Positions 1-7,752 of a DNA stretch of 64,000 nucleotides are shown one piece after another. The position numbers were made by a program, and so were the translations under genes. The stretch comes from Ralstonia sp. RRA. GTDB lineage: Bacteria; Pseudomonadota; Gammaproteobacteria; Burkholderiales; Burkholderiaceae. The stretch covers positions 558,001-622,000 of the forward strand of contig NZ_CP146091.1 of NCBI RefSeq assembly GCF_037023145.1. Direction: 5' to 3'. Every line of letters begins with the position of its first letter. Positions within the stretch are counted from its first letter, which is position 1. Below the pieces are notes generated by a model. The model did not search any database. It saw only the letters and a program-made list of their open reading frames with translations, and was not told the DNA's origin.

Positions 1-31
1 GGTGCAATAAGCATTTCGCGTCACAATGAGC

Positions 32-59
32 AAACGGCTGGCTCTGCGCCAGCCGTTTT
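32..59 (+). terminator. Rho-independent-type terminator of the gene upstream of the window
   Basis: An 11-bp perfect stem (AAACGGCTGGC at 32-42 with GCCAGCCGTTT at 48-58) closes on a 5-nt loop and runs into a short T run. It lies just before purC and probably ends the transcript of the gene left of the window. In related genomes that gene is usually a glycolytic one such as fba, but this is inference because it is not in the window. Confidence 0.7.
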
Positions 60-121
60 GCATGGGGCCGGCACGTATAATGTCGGCCTTCCACGTTTTT
101 CACCTTCCACTGGGTTCCGCC

Positions 122-1060
122 GTGTCCGCCGCCGTTAATAACCCCGCCGCCGCATCCTCCGCCCTTTATGAATCGTCGATCACCAGCCTGCCGTTGCTCG
201 GCCGCGGCAAGGTGCGCGAGAACTACGCTGTCGGCGACGACAAGCTGCTGATGGTCACCACCGACCGCCTGTCGGCGTTTGACGTGATCCTCGGCCAACC
301 GATTCCGGACAAGGGCAAGGTGCTCGCGCAGATGTCGGACTTCTGGTTCAACAAGCTGCGCCACATCGTGCCGACGCACGAAACGGGCATCGCACCGGAA
401 ACCGTGGTGGCCCCGAATGAAGTCGACCAGGTGCGCGGCCGCGCCATCGTAGTCAAGCGCCTCAAACCGATCCTGGTGGAAGCCGTGGTGCGCGGCTACC
501 TGGCCGGCAGCGGCTGGAAGGACTACCAGGCCACCGGCGCTGTGTGCGGTGTGCAGTTGGCCCCCGGCCTGCAGAACGCGCAGAAGCTGCCCGAGCCGAT
601 CTTCACCCCCGCCGCCAAGGCCGAGATGGGTGAGCATGACGAGAACATCTCCTTCGATGAAGTCGAGCGCCGCATCGGCCCGGCCCTCGCCGCGCAGATC
701 CGCGACGTGAGCATCCGTCTGTACAAGGAAGCCTCCGACTTTGCCGCCACGCGCGGCATCATCATTGCTGACACCAAGTTTGAGTTCGGCCTGGACGAGA
801 ACGGCACCCTCACGCTGATGGACGAGGCGCTCACCGCCGATTCGTCGCGCTTCTGGCCGGCCGATTCGTACCAAGTGGGCACCAACCCGCCGTCGTTCGA
901 CAAGCAATTCGTGCGCGACTGGCTCGAAGCCGTGCGCATCGACGGCCAGCCGTGGCCGAAGACTGCACCGGCGCCGCAATTGCCCGCCGACGTGATCGAA
1001 AAGACCGCCAGCAAGTACCGTGAAGCACTGACCCGCCTGACCGGCGAGTCGCTGCGTTAA
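122..1060 (+). CDS. purC: Phosphoribosylaminoimidazole-succinocarboxamide synthase (SAICAR synthase)
   Basis: Condenses CAIR with aspartate using ATP in de novo purine synthesis; cytosolic. The protein shows the family's N-terminal GRGKVRENY segment, DRLSAFDVI, the [22 protein letters not shown] block and a C-terminal RFWPADSY. I start it at the GTG at 122 (312 aa), close to the usual length. The frame stays open upstream to 26, but that stretch holds the terminator hairpin and a TATAAT at 76-81 that could be the -10 of this gene; no good -35 is visible. An ATG at 80 is the alternative start. It is followed after 9-15 bp by purE, so the three pur genes look like one operon. Confidence 0.95.
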   Translation: MSAAVNNPAAASSALYESSITSLPLLGRGKVRENYAVGDDKLLMVTTDRLSAFDVILGQPIPDKGKVLAQMSDFWFNKLRHIVPTHETGIAPETVVAPNEVDQVRGRAIVVKRLKPILVEAVVRGYLAGSGWKDYQATGAVCGVQLAPGLQNAQKLPEPIFTPAAKAEMGEHDENISFDEVERRIGPALAAQIRDVSIRLYKEASDFAATRGIIIADTKFEFGLDENGTLTLMDEALTADSSRFWPADSYQVGTNPPSFDKQFVRDWLEAVRIDGQPWPKTAPAPQLPADVIEKTASKYREALTRLTGESLR

Positions 1061-1075
1061 ACCGGAGCGATGACG

Positions 1076-1585
1076 ATGACCGTACAGCAATCCGCTCCGC
1101 TCGTTGGCGTGGTGATGGGCTCCAGCTCCGACTGGGAAATCATGCGCCACGCCGTCGACATGCTCACCCAGTTCGGCATTCCGTTTGAGGCGCAGGTCGT
1201 CTCGGCGCACCGCATGCCGGACGACATGTTCCGCTACGCTGAAGCCGCACGCGGCCGGGGTTTGCGCGCCATCATCGCCGGTGCCGGCGGGGCGGCGCAC
1301 TTGCCGGGCATGATCGCCGCCAAGACCATCGTGCCGGTGTTCGGCGTGCCGGTGCCGTCCAAGTACCTGCGCGGCGAAGATTCGCTGCTCTCCATCGTGC
1401 AGATGCCCAAGGGCATTCCGGTGTCGACGTTTGCCATCGGCGAAGCGGGTGCGGCCAATGCGGCGCTCGCGGCCATCGCCACCATCGCCACGACCGATTC
1501 GGCACTGGCCGACAAGCTCGAAGCCTTCCGCGCGCAACAAACCGAAGTGGCACGCGGCATGACGCTGCCTGTGCACGGCGCCTAA
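1076..1585 (+). CDS. purE: N5-carboxyaminoimidazole ribonucleotide mutase
   Basis: Class I PurE converts N5-CAIR to CAIR, the step before PurC. It has the family core: [14 protein letters not shown] near the N-terminus, SAHRMPDDM, and [17 protein letters not shown] at 1064-1067 lies 8 nt before the ATG at 1076 but only 2 nt before the ATG at 1070, so I take 1076 (169 aa); only two residues differ. It sits between purC and purK, its pathway partner. Confidence 0.95.
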   Translation: MTVQQSAPLVGVVMGSSSDWEIMRHAVDMLTQFGIPFEAQVVSAHRMPDDMFRYAEAARGRGLRAIIAGAGGAAHLPGMIAAKTIVPVFGVPVPSKYLRGEDSLLSIVQMPKGIPVSTFAIGEAGAANAALAAIATIATTDSALADKLEAFRAQQTEVARGMTLPVHGA

Positions 1586-1605
1586 GCAACTCCTGATACC
1601 GATTC

Positions 1606-2841
1606 ATGGCCGACGACCTGAACCCGCGCCTGGCGCAAGCCCACACCGCGGAATCCCGCGCGCTGAACGTTCCCAACGCGATCCTGCCCGATGCCTGGCT
1701 GGGCATGCTCGGTGGCGGCCAGCTCGGCCGCATGTTCGCGCACGCCGCGCAGGCGATGGGCTACAAGGTGTGCGTGTTGGACCCGGATCCGAGCAGCCCC
1801 GCCGGCACCATCGCCGAGCGTCACCTGTGCGCCGGTTACACCGATGAAGCCGCGCTGGCCGAAATGGCCGCGCTGTGCCCGGCCGTCACCACCGAATTCG
1901 AGAACGTGCCGGCGCAAGCGCTGGACAAGCTTGAGCAACTTGGCGCATTCGTTGCGCCGCGCGCCAACTGCGTGTCGATCGCGCAGAACCGCATCGCCGA
2001 AAAGAAATTCTTCGCGCTGTGCGCCGCCCGCACTGGCATCCACCCGGCTCCGAGCTGGGTGATCGAGCACGAAGCCGATATCGAGCAACTGCCCGCCGAC
2101 ATCCTGCCCGGCATCCTGAAGATTGCCCGCATGGGCTATGACGGCAAGGGCCAGGCGCGCGTGTCCACCATCGACGAGCTGCGCGCTGCCTGGAGCGCCA
2201 TGCAGCACGTGCCGTGCGTACTGGAAAAGATGCTGCCGCTGGCGTACGAAGTGTCCGTGCTGGCCGCCCGCGGCGCTGACGGCACCACCGCCACCTGGCC
2301 GCTGGCCGAGAACGAGCACCGCGACGGCATCTTGTTCTCGACCATCATGCCGTCGCGCAGCGTGTCGGACGACATCGCCACGCGCACGCGTGCCGCCGCC
2401 GCGATGATCGCGGAAGAGATGGGCTACGTCGGCGTGCTGTGCATCGAGTTCTTCGTGCTGCAGGACGGCTCGCTGATCGCCAACGAAATGGCGCCGCGCC
2501 CGCACAATTCTGGCCACATCACCATGGATGTGTGCGAGACCAGCCAGTTCGAGCAGCAAGTGCGCGCCATGGCCCGCCTGCCGCTGGGCAGCACGCGTCA
2601 GCACTCGCCGGGGCGCATGCTGAACGTGCTGGGCGACGTGTGGTTCGAGTACGGCCTGGAGCGCACGCCTGCGTGGCACGAGGTCATGGGCCACAGCGGC
2701 GCCAAGGTCCACCTGTACGGCAAGGCCGATGCGCGCCCGGGCCGCAAGATGGGCCACGTCAACTGCGTCGGCACGTCGCCTGAAGTGGTGGACGAAGCCT
2801 TCCGCCACGCCGCGCATGTGCTCGGCCTGCAGCCGGATTAA
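1606..2841 (+). CDS. purK: N5-carboxyaminoimidazole ribonucleotide synthase
   Basis: ATP-grasp enzyme that carboxylates AIR with bicarbonate and ATP to give N5-CAIR, the substrate of PurE. The glycine-rich [11 protein letters not shown] lies at about residue 30, followed by the ATP-grasp core ([12 protein letters not shown]) and the metal-site region [16 protein letters not shown]. The roughly 30-residue N-terminal lead before the fold is longer than in E. coli PurK, so a slightly later start is possible. It starts 20 bp after purE and is followed after 16 bp by the Sua5 gene, so all four genes may be co-transcribed. Confidence 0.94.
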   Translation: MADDLNPRLAQAHTAESRALNVPNAILPDAWLGMLGGGQLGRMFAHAAQAMGYKVCVLDPDPSSPAGTIAERHLCAGYTDEAALAEMAALCPAVTTEFENVPAQALDKLEQLGAFVAPRANCVSIAQNRIAEKKFFALCAARTGIHPAPSWVIEHEADIEQLPADILPGILKIARMGYDGKGQARVSTIDELRAAWSAMQHVPCVLEKMLPLAYEVSVLAARGADGTTATWPLAENEHRDGILFSTIMPSRSVSDDIATRTRAAAAMIAEEMGYVGVLCIEFFVLQDGSLIANEMAPRPHNSGHITMDVCETSQFEQQVRAMARLPLGSTRQHSPGRMLNVLGDVWFEYGLERTPAWHEVMGHSGAKVHLYGKADARPGRKMGHVNCVGTSPEVVDEAFRHAAHVLGLQPD

Positions 2842-2857
2842 GCGAGCACGTATCACC

Positions 2858-3862
2858 ATGCACAAGTCGACCACGCCCTACGTCATGCCTTCGCGCGAGC
2901 GCCTGGATGAAGCCGCGCGCAAGCTGGAGGCGGGCGAGCTGGTCGCCTTTCCGACCGAGACCGTTTACGGCCTCGGCGCCGATGCCGAAAACCCGCAGGC
3001 CATCGCCAAGATCTACGCGGCCAAGGGTCGGCCATCCAACCATCCGGTGATCGTGCATGTGGTCGATGGTGCGGACATCTCCTACTGGTCTGACGATGTA
3101 CCCGGCATCGCGCTTCAACTCATCGAAGCCTTCTGGCCGGGGCCACTCACGCTCATTCTGAAACGCGCGCCGCACATTCCGGCTGCAGTAGCAGGCGGGC
3201 AGGACAGCATCGGGCTGCGTTGCCCGTCGCATCCGGTGGCGCAGGCCCTGCTCTCGCGGTTCAAGCGCGGACGCGGTGGCATTGCGGCACCCTCGGCCAA
3301 CAAGTTCGGCCAGGTCAGCCCCACCACCGCACAGCATGTGCGTGATGAATTCGGCGATGCCGTGTTCGTGCTCGAAGGTGACGGCGTTGACGTGGGCATT
3401 GAATCCACCATCGTCGATCTATCGCGTCTGGACCAGGGCATCGGCCCGGTGCTGCTGCGCCCCGGTGCCATCACCCCCGAAGACATCGAGCGCGTGACCG
3501 GCGAGATGCCCGCACTGCCCGATGCTGCCGCGCCGCGCGCTTCCGGTACGCTGAAGGCGCACTACGCGCCGCGCACGCCGCTGTATCTGCTTGCTGCTGC
3601 CGAAGTGCCCGCACGTCTGGCAGCGTTGCAACCCGGCAAGCGCATCGTCTGGCTGGGCGCCCCCGTGGCATTGCCGGCCGGCTGCGACCAGCAGGCTGCA
3701 CCCGCCACCCCTGCGGCCTACGCCAACGCGCTATATGCGCTGCTGCGCGAGCTCGATCGCGGCGGTTATGACGCGATCTGGGTAGAAACCCTAGCCGACA
3801 CGCCCGCCTGGGCAGCCGTCAACGATCGCCTGCGTCGCGCGGCCGCTGCATTCGCGGCTTAG
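2858..3862 (+). CDS. Sua5-type L-threonylcarbamoyladenylate synthase
   Basis: Makes threonylcarbamoyl-AMP from threonine, bicarbonate and ATP for t6A37 modification of ANN-decoding tRNAs. The YrdC domain is clear: FPTETVYGLGADA near residue 30, YAAKGRPSNHP, and APSANKFGQVSPT. At 334 aa it is a long Sua5 form with a C-terminal Sua5 domain after an ASGTLKAHYAPRTPL linker, not the short TsaC form. I chose the ATG at 2858, 16 bp after purK stops; the frame is open upstream inside purK. Linkage to the pur genes is by position only. Confidence 0.9.
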   Translation: MHKSTTPYVMPSRERLDEAARKLEAGELVAFPTETVYGLGADAENPQAIAKIYAAKGRPSNHPVIVHVVDGADISYWSDDVPGIALQLIEAFWPGPLTLILKRAPHIPAAVAGGQDSIGLRCPSHPVAQALLSRFKRGRGGIAAPSANKFGQVSPTTAQHVRDEFGDAVFVLEGDGVDVGIESTIVDLSRLDQGIGPVLLRPGAITPEDIERVTGEMPALPDAAAPRASGTLKAHYAPRTPLYLLAAAEVPARLAALQPGKRIVWLGAPVALPAGCDQQAAPATPAAYANALYALLRELDRGGYDAIWVETLADTPAWAAVNDRLRRAAAAFAA

Positions 3863-4021
3863 TTTGAGTCGGCCCTCTAATTCTTCCGGCGCGCGCGTTC
3901 GTCGAACGGGCGTCTACGTCGCTACACTTGGTCGTTGTGTCGTTCGGCGTGCTTCAAACGCGCGCCGCGGTCACGTACCGCGGCACCACAGACCATAAAA
4001 ATTCCGTACGGGAGACAGACC

Positions 4022-5068
4022 ATGAAGTTGCGTCAATGGATGGGCGTCGCATCGGCAGCCCTCGCCTTGGGCCTGACCGCTTGCGGCGGCGAATCCGATC
4101 AGAGCGGTAGCAGCAATAGCGGCAACCCCAAGGTTCAGCGCATGGTGGTGTTCGGCGACAGCCTGAGCGACGCCGGTACCTACACGCCGGCGGCAGCCCC
4201 TGTGGGCGGCGGCAAATTCACCACCAACCCTGGTCCGGTGTGGGCGGAAACCGTGGCATCGCAACTGGGCGTGGCACTCACGCCGGCGGTGATGGGTTAC
4301 GCAAACCAGGTGCAGACCTGCCCGAAACCCGGTTGCTTCGACTATGCGCAAGGCGGTTCGCGCGTGACCGATGTGAATGGGATCGGCCACAACGGCGGCA
4401 CAGGCGCGCTGACCTATCCGGTCAAGCAACAGCTCGCCAACTTCTACGCGGCCAGCAACAACACGTTCAACGGTAGCGGCGACGTGGTGTTCGTGTTCGG
4501 CGGCAACAACGACATCTTCTACTGGGCTGCTGCTGTGGCCACGCCGGGTTCGGGTGTGACGCCGGCCATCGCCACCGCACAGGTGCAGCAGGCCGCGACC
4601 GATCTGGTCAGCTACGTCAAGGACATGATCAGCAAGAACGCGACGCAGCTCTACGTGTTCAACCTGCCGGACAGCAGCCTGACGCCACAGGGTGTATCGG
4701 GCGGCCCGCAAGGCCAGGCACTGCTGCATGCACTGGTGGGCGTGTTCAATACCACGCTGCAAACCGGCCTGGCGGGCACCACTGCTCGCGTGATCGACTT
4801 CAACTCGCAACTGACCGCCGTGATCCAGAACGGCACGCAGTTTGGCTTCAGCAACACCAGCACGCCGGCTTGCGATGCGACCAAGATCAACGCACTGGTG
4901 CCGAGCGCTGGCGGCAGCTCGCTGTTCTGCTCGGCCAACACGCTGGTGGCAGCGGGGGCGGATCAGTCCTACCTGTTTGCCGACGGTGTGCACCCGACCA
5001 CGGGTGGCCATCGCCTGATCGCCAGCAACGTGCTGCAACGCCTGTTGGCGGACAGCCTGATGCACTGA
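4022..5068 (+). CDS. GDSL/SGNH-family esterase, lipoprotein-type export signal
   Basis: Probable exported lipolytic esterase. The 348-residue protein begins with a lipoprotein signal peptide (lipobox LTAC, lipidated Cys21), then a low-complexity Gly/Ser linker. SGNH blocks follow: block I FGDSLSDAG with Ser47, block III GGNNDI, and block V DGVHPTTGGH with the Asp and His of the triad. GGGAG at about 4010 supports the ATG at 4022; the upstream in-frame extension lacks a signal peptide. It stands alone between the purine operon and a strong terminator. Substrate is unknown: carboxylesterase or phospholipase are both plausible for this family. Confidence 0.88.
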   Translation: MKLRQWMGVASAALALGLTACGGESDQSGSSNSGNPKVQRMVVFGDSLSDAGTYTPAAAPVGGGKFTTNPGPVWAETVASQLGVALTPAVMGYANQVQTCPKPGCFDYAQGGSRVTDVNGIGHNGGTGALTYPVKQQLANFYAASNNTFNGSGDVVFVFGGNNDIFYWAAAVATPGSGVTPAIATAQVQQAATDLVSYVKDMISKNATQLYVFNLPDSSLTPQGVSGGPQGQALLHALVGVFNTTLQTGLAGTTARVIDFNSQLTAVIQNGTQFGFSNTSTPACDATKINALVPSAGGSSLFCSANTLVAAGADQSYLFADGVHPTTGGHRLIASNVLQRLLADSLMH

Positions 5069-5093
5069 TCCGGCTAGTCCCGACGTAAGCAAG

Positions 5094-5116
5094 ACGCCCG
5101 CGCAAGCGGGCGTTTT
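5094..5116 (+). terminator. Terminator of the GDSL esterase gene
   Basis: Perfect 8-bp stem ACGCCCGC / GCGGGCGT with a GCAA tetraloop, followed by TTTT. It lies 25 bp after the esterase stop and separates it from the convergent pseudogene. Confidence 0.85.
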
Positions 5117-5454
5117 CTATTCGATGACCGGGTTGAGCACGCAGCGCGCGGCCGGGTAGCGCTTGGGCAGGCGGACTTTGACCGTGCGCCCCACGCCATC
5201 GGTGGTGCCGAAGATCACGCTATCGTTTTCGCCGGCCTTGGGCGGTTTGCCGACGATGGTGTGGTCCGGCAGGAACAGGCGTTAGCGCGCGTTGGGCATC
5301 GGTTTGCCGGTCGAAGGATCGATCAGCACGAACTGGTGGACCTGTGCGCTGCGGCCGAGCGTGGCTGTCGGGGCGATCCAATCGCGCGCGGCAGCAGGTA
5401 GGGCAGCGCAAAAAAATGCCGCGCAAGAAGCGCGGCAGACAGACGGGAAAGCAT
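5117..5454 (-). pseudogene. Decayed small secreted-protein gene (frameshift plus in-frame stop)
   Basis: On the minus strand an ATG at 5454 opens a signal-peptide-like stretch (Leu/Ala-rich, ending LLPRA). The sensible protein then continues in a different frame (RDWIAPTATLGRSAQVHQ) and hits a TAA after PNAR at about 5285. It resumes in the same frame with RLFLPDHTIVGKPP and ends with RCVLNPVIE at a TAG (5117-5119). So at least one indel and one nonsense change break a gene of about 110 codons. The middle (QFVLIDPSTGKPMPNAR) resembles a short motif near the C-terminus of some VgrG-like or effector-associated proteins. That link is weak, and I do not assign a function. Confidence 0.6.
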
Positions 5455-5532
5455 GTTGTTGGGAGGGGGGCTGGCGAAAAAATTCAACGCCCCATCATAG
5501 CCAAGCTGCTTCGCCCAGATGTTAAGAGTGCT

Positions 5533-6069
5533 TCATGTGGATGCTTTTGCAATCTGCTGCACGGCAAATCGGTACACCGCGTCGACATCGTTCAGGTTGA
5601 GCACGGTCACGCCTTCTGGTACCTGAACCGCATCCACTGCATCCGTGGCAACCGCCACCACACCACCGATCTCCGGCCACAGCGGCGCGCGACCTAGCGA
5701 AGGGCGGAAGATCTCAATCTTGGGGAAGTCACTGCGCTTGTAGCCCTCCACGATCACCACGTCGGTCTCGGGAGACAGCAGTGCCAGCACGTCGGCCAGC
5801 TCCGGTTCTTGTGCGGGGGCAAACTCGCGCATCAGCACGAGGCGCTCACCGCCCACCAGCACCACCTCGGCGCTACCGGCCGAGCGCATGCGGTGTGAAT
5901 CCTTGCCCGGCGTGTCGAGATCGAAACCGTGATGCGTGTGCTTGACGGCGGCCACGCGGCGCCCATCGCGCACGAAGCGCGCGATGAGCTGCTCGATGAG
6001 CGTGGTCTTGCCGCTGCCCGAGGTGCCCGTAATGCCGAGCAGTGCCGTGTGCGTGGTCGGCTGGGTCAT
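5533..6069 (-). CDS. mobB: Molybdopterin-guanine dinucleotide biosynthesis adaptor protein
   Basis: GTP-binding accessory protein of molybdenum cofactor nucleotide attachment, thought to work with MobA. A Walker A loop GTSGSGKTT sits at residues 15-23. It is followed by the MobB-typical VAAVKHTHHGFDLDTPGKDS and by VIVEGYKRSDFPKIEI. The ATG at 6069 overlaps the dacB stop in an ATGA junction, giving 178 aa and implying translational coupling; an upstream extension would run into dacB. No mobA or moe genes lie in the window. Pairing with a PBP is conserved-looking but has no obvious functional logic. Confidence 0.9.
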   Translation of the reverse strand: MTQPTTHTALLGITGTSGSGKTTLIEQLIARFVRDGRRVAAVKHTHHGFDLDTPGKDSHRMRSAGSAEVVLVGGERLVLMREFAPAQEPELADVLALLSPETDVVIVEGYKRSDFPKIEIFRPSLGRAPLWPEIGGVVAVATDAVDAVQVPEGVTVLNLNDVDAVYRFAVQQIAKAST

Positions 6070-7613
6070 CGCGGTGCGCCCTGGTAGATCCATTGCAGCA
6101 GGGCGTCGTGTGCAGCCTGACCGGCGCCGGCGTTCGGGTGGTTGATCATGCTGACGACCACGAAGCGCTCGCCGTTTTCGCCTTCCACATAACCGGCGAT
6201 GGCGCGCACGTCGTTGAGCGTACCGGTCTTGATCTCGGCATTGCCGGCCACGCCGGCGCGCGTGAGGCGGTTGCGCATGGTGCCGTCCACACCCACCACG
6301 GGCAGCGCGTCGCGCAGGATGCCGCCGTTCGGGTTGGCATCGGCCTGTTGCAGCAGGCGCCCCATGTTGCGCGCACTGATGCGTTCCGTGCGCGACAGGC
6401 CCGAGCCGTTCTCCAGCACCAGTTCCGGCATCGTCAGGTTCTGCTTGGCCAGCCAGCGGTTGATGACCTCGGTCGATTGCGGCACCGAGGCAGGCTTGCG
6501 GCCGATCTCCGCACCAATGGTGAGGAAGAGCTGGCGCGCCATCACGTTGTTCGAATACTTGTCGATGTCGTGCACGACTTCTGCCAGCGTGGGGCCGTAG
6601 TGCGTGGCCAGCAGCACGGCCTGGCGCGGCACCTTGCCCTCACGCAGGCCGGGCGTGAAGCGTGTCGTGCCGCCCGCCTGCTGCCACAGCGCCAGGAAGC
6701 CGCCCCAGATGAAGTCCGCATGCGTGAGCGCGGCGATGTTGTAGACGCGTTCTCCACACGCGGCGGCATAGCGGCCGTCGAAGCTGGCGAGCACATGGCC
6801 GTCTGTCTGCGTGGTGATGTTGGCGCCGGAGGCCGTCTTCCAGTCGCCGCAGCCGCCGCGCGTGGTGCGCAGCTGGTTGTCGATCTGCAACTGCGCCAGC
6901 GGCGGCGACACATCGATGTTGACCGCGCCGTTGCCGGCGTCCGGCGTGAGCGTGAAGGTGAGCGTTTTGAACGAATACAGCAGCGCATCGGGCGCCACGT
7001 TGTAGGCACGTCCGCTGTCGCCGTCGAGCGGTGGCGCTTCAGACAGGCCGTTCTCGAAATACGTGCGGTCCAGCACGATGTTGCCAGCGAGTTCATCCAC
7101 GCCGGCGCGGCGCACGTCGCTCACCAGCTTGACCAGCTCTTCGGGAATCAGCTTCGGATCGCCCTGGCCGCGCAGGTAGAGGTTGCCGTTGAGCGTGCCG
7201 TTGATGGGCTGGTTGTCGGCATAGGCCGTGGTCTTCCAGCGGAAGTTGGGGCCCAGCAGATCCAACCCGGCAAAGGTGGTCAGCAGCTTCATGGTCGACG
7301 CTGGGTTCATGCCCGCATCGGCGTTCCACTGCAGGATGGGGTTGGCGGTGCCGGTGCGAATCACGAACACGCTTACCGCATCGAGCGGGATATGCGCACG
7401 GGCAAATGCCAGCGCCACATTGGCGGGCAACCCGGCGGGATTGCGTGCGGCCTGACGCTTCTGAACTGCGGTGGCGGCCGATGTGGCATGAGCCACCTGG
7501 GTTTTGGGTTTCTTGGCCTGCGCGATGGGCGCAGCCGTGAGGGCGAGGAGGGTCGCGCAGGCAAGCGCACAGCGCGACAGGTACGGCAAACGGGTCGAGC
7601 GAATTCGGGCCAT
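6066..7613 (-). CDS. dacB: D-alanyl-D-alanine carboxypeptidase/endopeptidase (PBP4 family)
   Basis: Periplasmic low-molecular-weight class C penicillin-binding protein that trims peptidoglycan stem peptides and cuts cross-links. A cleavable signal peptide (hydrophobic core to AQA, about residues 15-33) is followed by the active-site motifs: SXXK as STMK at 106-109, SXN as YSNN, and KTG in IKTGTLNDV. At 515 aa it fits the PBP4 family, which carries extra domains between the first two motifs. I start at ATG 7613, because the longer frame to 7700 puts about 30 residues before the signal peptide. It is upstream of and coupled to mobB. Confidence 0.92.
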   Translation of the reverse strand: MARIRSTRLPYLSRCALACATLLALTAAPIAQAKKPKTQVAHATSAATAVQKRQAARNPAGLPANVALAFARAHIPLDAVSVFVIRTGTANPILQWNADAGMNPASTMKLLTTFAGLDLLGPNFRWKTTAYADNQPINGTLNGNLYLRGQGDPKLIPEELVKLVSDVRRAGVDELAGNIVLDRTYFENGLSEAPPLDGDSGRAYNVAPDALLYSFKTLTFTLTPDAGNGAVNIDVSPPLAQLQIDNQLRTTRGGCGDWKTASGANITTQTDGHVLASFDGRYAAACGERVYNIAALTHADFIWGGFLALWQQAGGTTRFTPGLREGKVPRQAVLLATHYGPTLAEVVHDIDKYSNNVMARQLFLTIGAEIGRKPASVPQSTEVINRWLAKQNLTMPELVLENGSGLSRTERISARNMGRLLQQADANPNGGILRDALPVVGVDGTMRNRLTRAGVAGNAEIKTGTLNDVRAIAGYVEGENGERFVVVSMINHPNAGAGQAAHDALLQWIYQGAPR

Positions 7614-7752
7614 CGGGCGGGGGCAGAGTGGGGCACACGTGCGTGCGCCAAGTGCGGACGCAGGCATGTTAACGCAGTGACCCAACACTTCGGCCGACAA
7701 GCAATCGCGGGTTCACCGCCCAATTCTTTGCGCAGGACCACCGTGTGACGGT

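Noticed and set aside
1582..2874. Long open frame on the minus strand across purK
   Set aside because: Antisense shadow of a high-GC gene; His/Arg-rich low-complexity translation, no RBS, no family.
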